This document shows positions 17,093-17,768 of a stretch of DNA of 17,768 nucleotides, in pieces. Numbering within the stretch: the first letter of the stretch is position 1; every line of letters starts with the position of its first letter. Source of the DNA: an uncultured Pelagibacteraceae bacterium (GTDB taxonomy: Bacteria > Pseudomonadota > Alphaproteobacteria > Pelagibacterales > Pelagibacteraceae); contig CACCPR010000011.1 of NCBI GenBank assembly GCA_902548045.1, positions 1-17,768 of the forward strand. Reading direction: 5' to 3'. The position numbers were made by a program, and so were the translations under genes. The notes beneath the pieces are model-generated. The model saw only the letters and a list, made by a program, of their open reading frames with translations, ran no database searches and had not been told where the DNA came from.

Positions 17093-17768
17093 TTAAAATA
17101 ATCCTTCAATCTCACCTTTTTTGCTTACTTTGATATTATTAGCAGCTGGAACTCTTGGAAGTCCTGGCATAGTCATTATAGATCCACAAACAACAACTAA
17201 AAATTCTGCTCCACTAGATAATCTTACTTCTCTTACAGATAAAATATGTCCGGATGGGGCCCCTTTTAATTTGGGGTCTGTAGAAAAACTATATTGTGTT
17301 TTAGCTATACAAATTGGAAATTTTTTAAATCCAGCTCTTTCTATTTTTTTTATCTGTTCTTTAATTTTTTCTCCTACTTCAATTCCTTTTGCGTTATAAA
17401 TTTCTTTTGCAATTTTTTCTATTTTTTCTAAAATAGTAATTTCATCGGAATATAAATATTTAAATTTGCTTTTATCGCTTTTCTTACACATCTCAACTAC
17501 ATCATTAGCTAAATCTTTTGCTCCTTTTCCTCCGTCAGACCAATGAGTGCATAAACTTGCTTTTATTCCAAGTTTTAAACAATAATCTTGGATAATTTTA
17601 ATTTCATTGTCGGTGTCAGTAATAAAATGATTAATAGCTACTGCTACTTGTAATCCAAATTTTTTAATATTTGCAATATGTCTTTCAAGGTTAGGTAGTC
17701 CTTTTTTAAGTGCGTCTATATTTTCCTCTTTTAAATTATCTTTTTCTAGTCCACCATGCATTTTTAAA
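17093..17768 (-). CDS. fhs: Formate-tetrahydrofolate ligase, C-terminal part (cut by window edge)
   Basis: The frame is open to the right edge, so the ATG at 17761 is an internal methionine. About 225 of roughly 556 residues are seen. The enzyme couples formate, ATP and THF to 10-formyl-THF; run in reverse it releases formate and makes ATP. Recognisable blocks are KMHGGL, LPNLERHIANIKKFGLQVAVAINHF, a TQYSFSTDP motif before the GAPSGHILSVREVRLSSGAEF stretch (split by DPKLK), and the closing CGSIMTMPGLPRVPAANNI. The ATP-binding N-terminal part lies outside the window. It converges with fdh, whose substrate it would supply in the oxidative direction. Whether folD or other one-carbon genes follow cannot be seen. 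Confidence 0.95.
   Translation of the reverse strand, partial: LKMHGGLEKDNLKEENIDALKKGLPNLERHIANIKKFGLQVAVAINHFITDTDNEIKIIQDYCLKLGIKASLCTHWSDGGKGAKDLANDVVEMCKKSDKSKFKYLYSDEITILEKIEKIAKEIYNAKGIEVGEKIKEQIKKIERAGFKKFPICIAKTQYSFSTDPKLKGAPSGHILSVREVRLSSGAEFLVVVCGSIMTMPGLPRVPAANNIKVSKKGEIEGLF

Noticed and set aside
17121..17399. 92-residue rightward frame at the right edge
   Set aside because: It is antisense to the formate-THF ligase C-terminus, whose family motifs are clear.

Overview
The window is AT-rich and tightly packed, and it looks like a streamlined marine alphaproteobacterium of the SAR11 (Pelagibacterales) lineage. The main evidence is the 16S rRNA gene. On the plus strand it contains sites identical, as far as I remember them, to the SAR11 hybridisation probes 441R (1375-1396) and 542R (1303-1320). 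Probe 732R (1108-1130) appears to have three mismatches, so the strain may lie outside the best-sampled subclade. Gene gaps of 1-30 bases, overlapping stop codons and the gene content (a DmdA-like demethylase, formate dehydrogenase, formate-THF ligase) fit that lineage.

Region 1 (1-2133) is the first part of an rRNA operon read leftwards. In transcription order it holds a candidate promoter, a leader with hairpins and boxB/boxA-like antitermination signals, one arm of a 16S processing stem, 16S rRNA, the other arm, tRNA-Ile(GAU), tRNA-Ala(UGC) and a second boxA-like site. The 23S gene should follow beyond the left edge.

Region 2 (2134-13222) is housekeeping. A membrane-anchored M23 peptidoglycan peptidase reads rightwards. 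Facing it is a compact leftward operon lysC-ispG-prfA-prmC-DUF4167 (aspartate kinase, isoprenoid synthesis, translation termination with its modifying enzyme, and a basic Asn/Gly-rich protein). ubiG is divergent from lysC. argJ and a DUF1178 gene form a leftward pair, and secA is divergent from argJ.

Region 3 (13219-17768) is the most distinctive part: a tetrahydrofolate (THF)-linked one-carbon oxidation cluster. A leftward set encodes a short MetF-like reductase, a 457-residue aminomethyltransferase-family protein resembling DMSP demethylase DmdA (and, at its C-terminus, the O-demethylase LigM), and an unrecognised 147-residue protein. Divergent from it is an NAD-dependent formate dehydrogenase with all the classical catalytic residues. 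Facing that is the C-terminal part of formate-THF ligase, cut by the right edge. Together these could take a methyl group from an unidentified donor onto THF, oxidise it through methylene- and formyl-THF to formate, and then to CO2 with ATP and NADH gained. The methylene-to-formyl step (FolD) is not in the window. The methyl donor and the 147-residue protein are the main unknowns. I see no mobile elements, CRISPR arrays or prophage genes.
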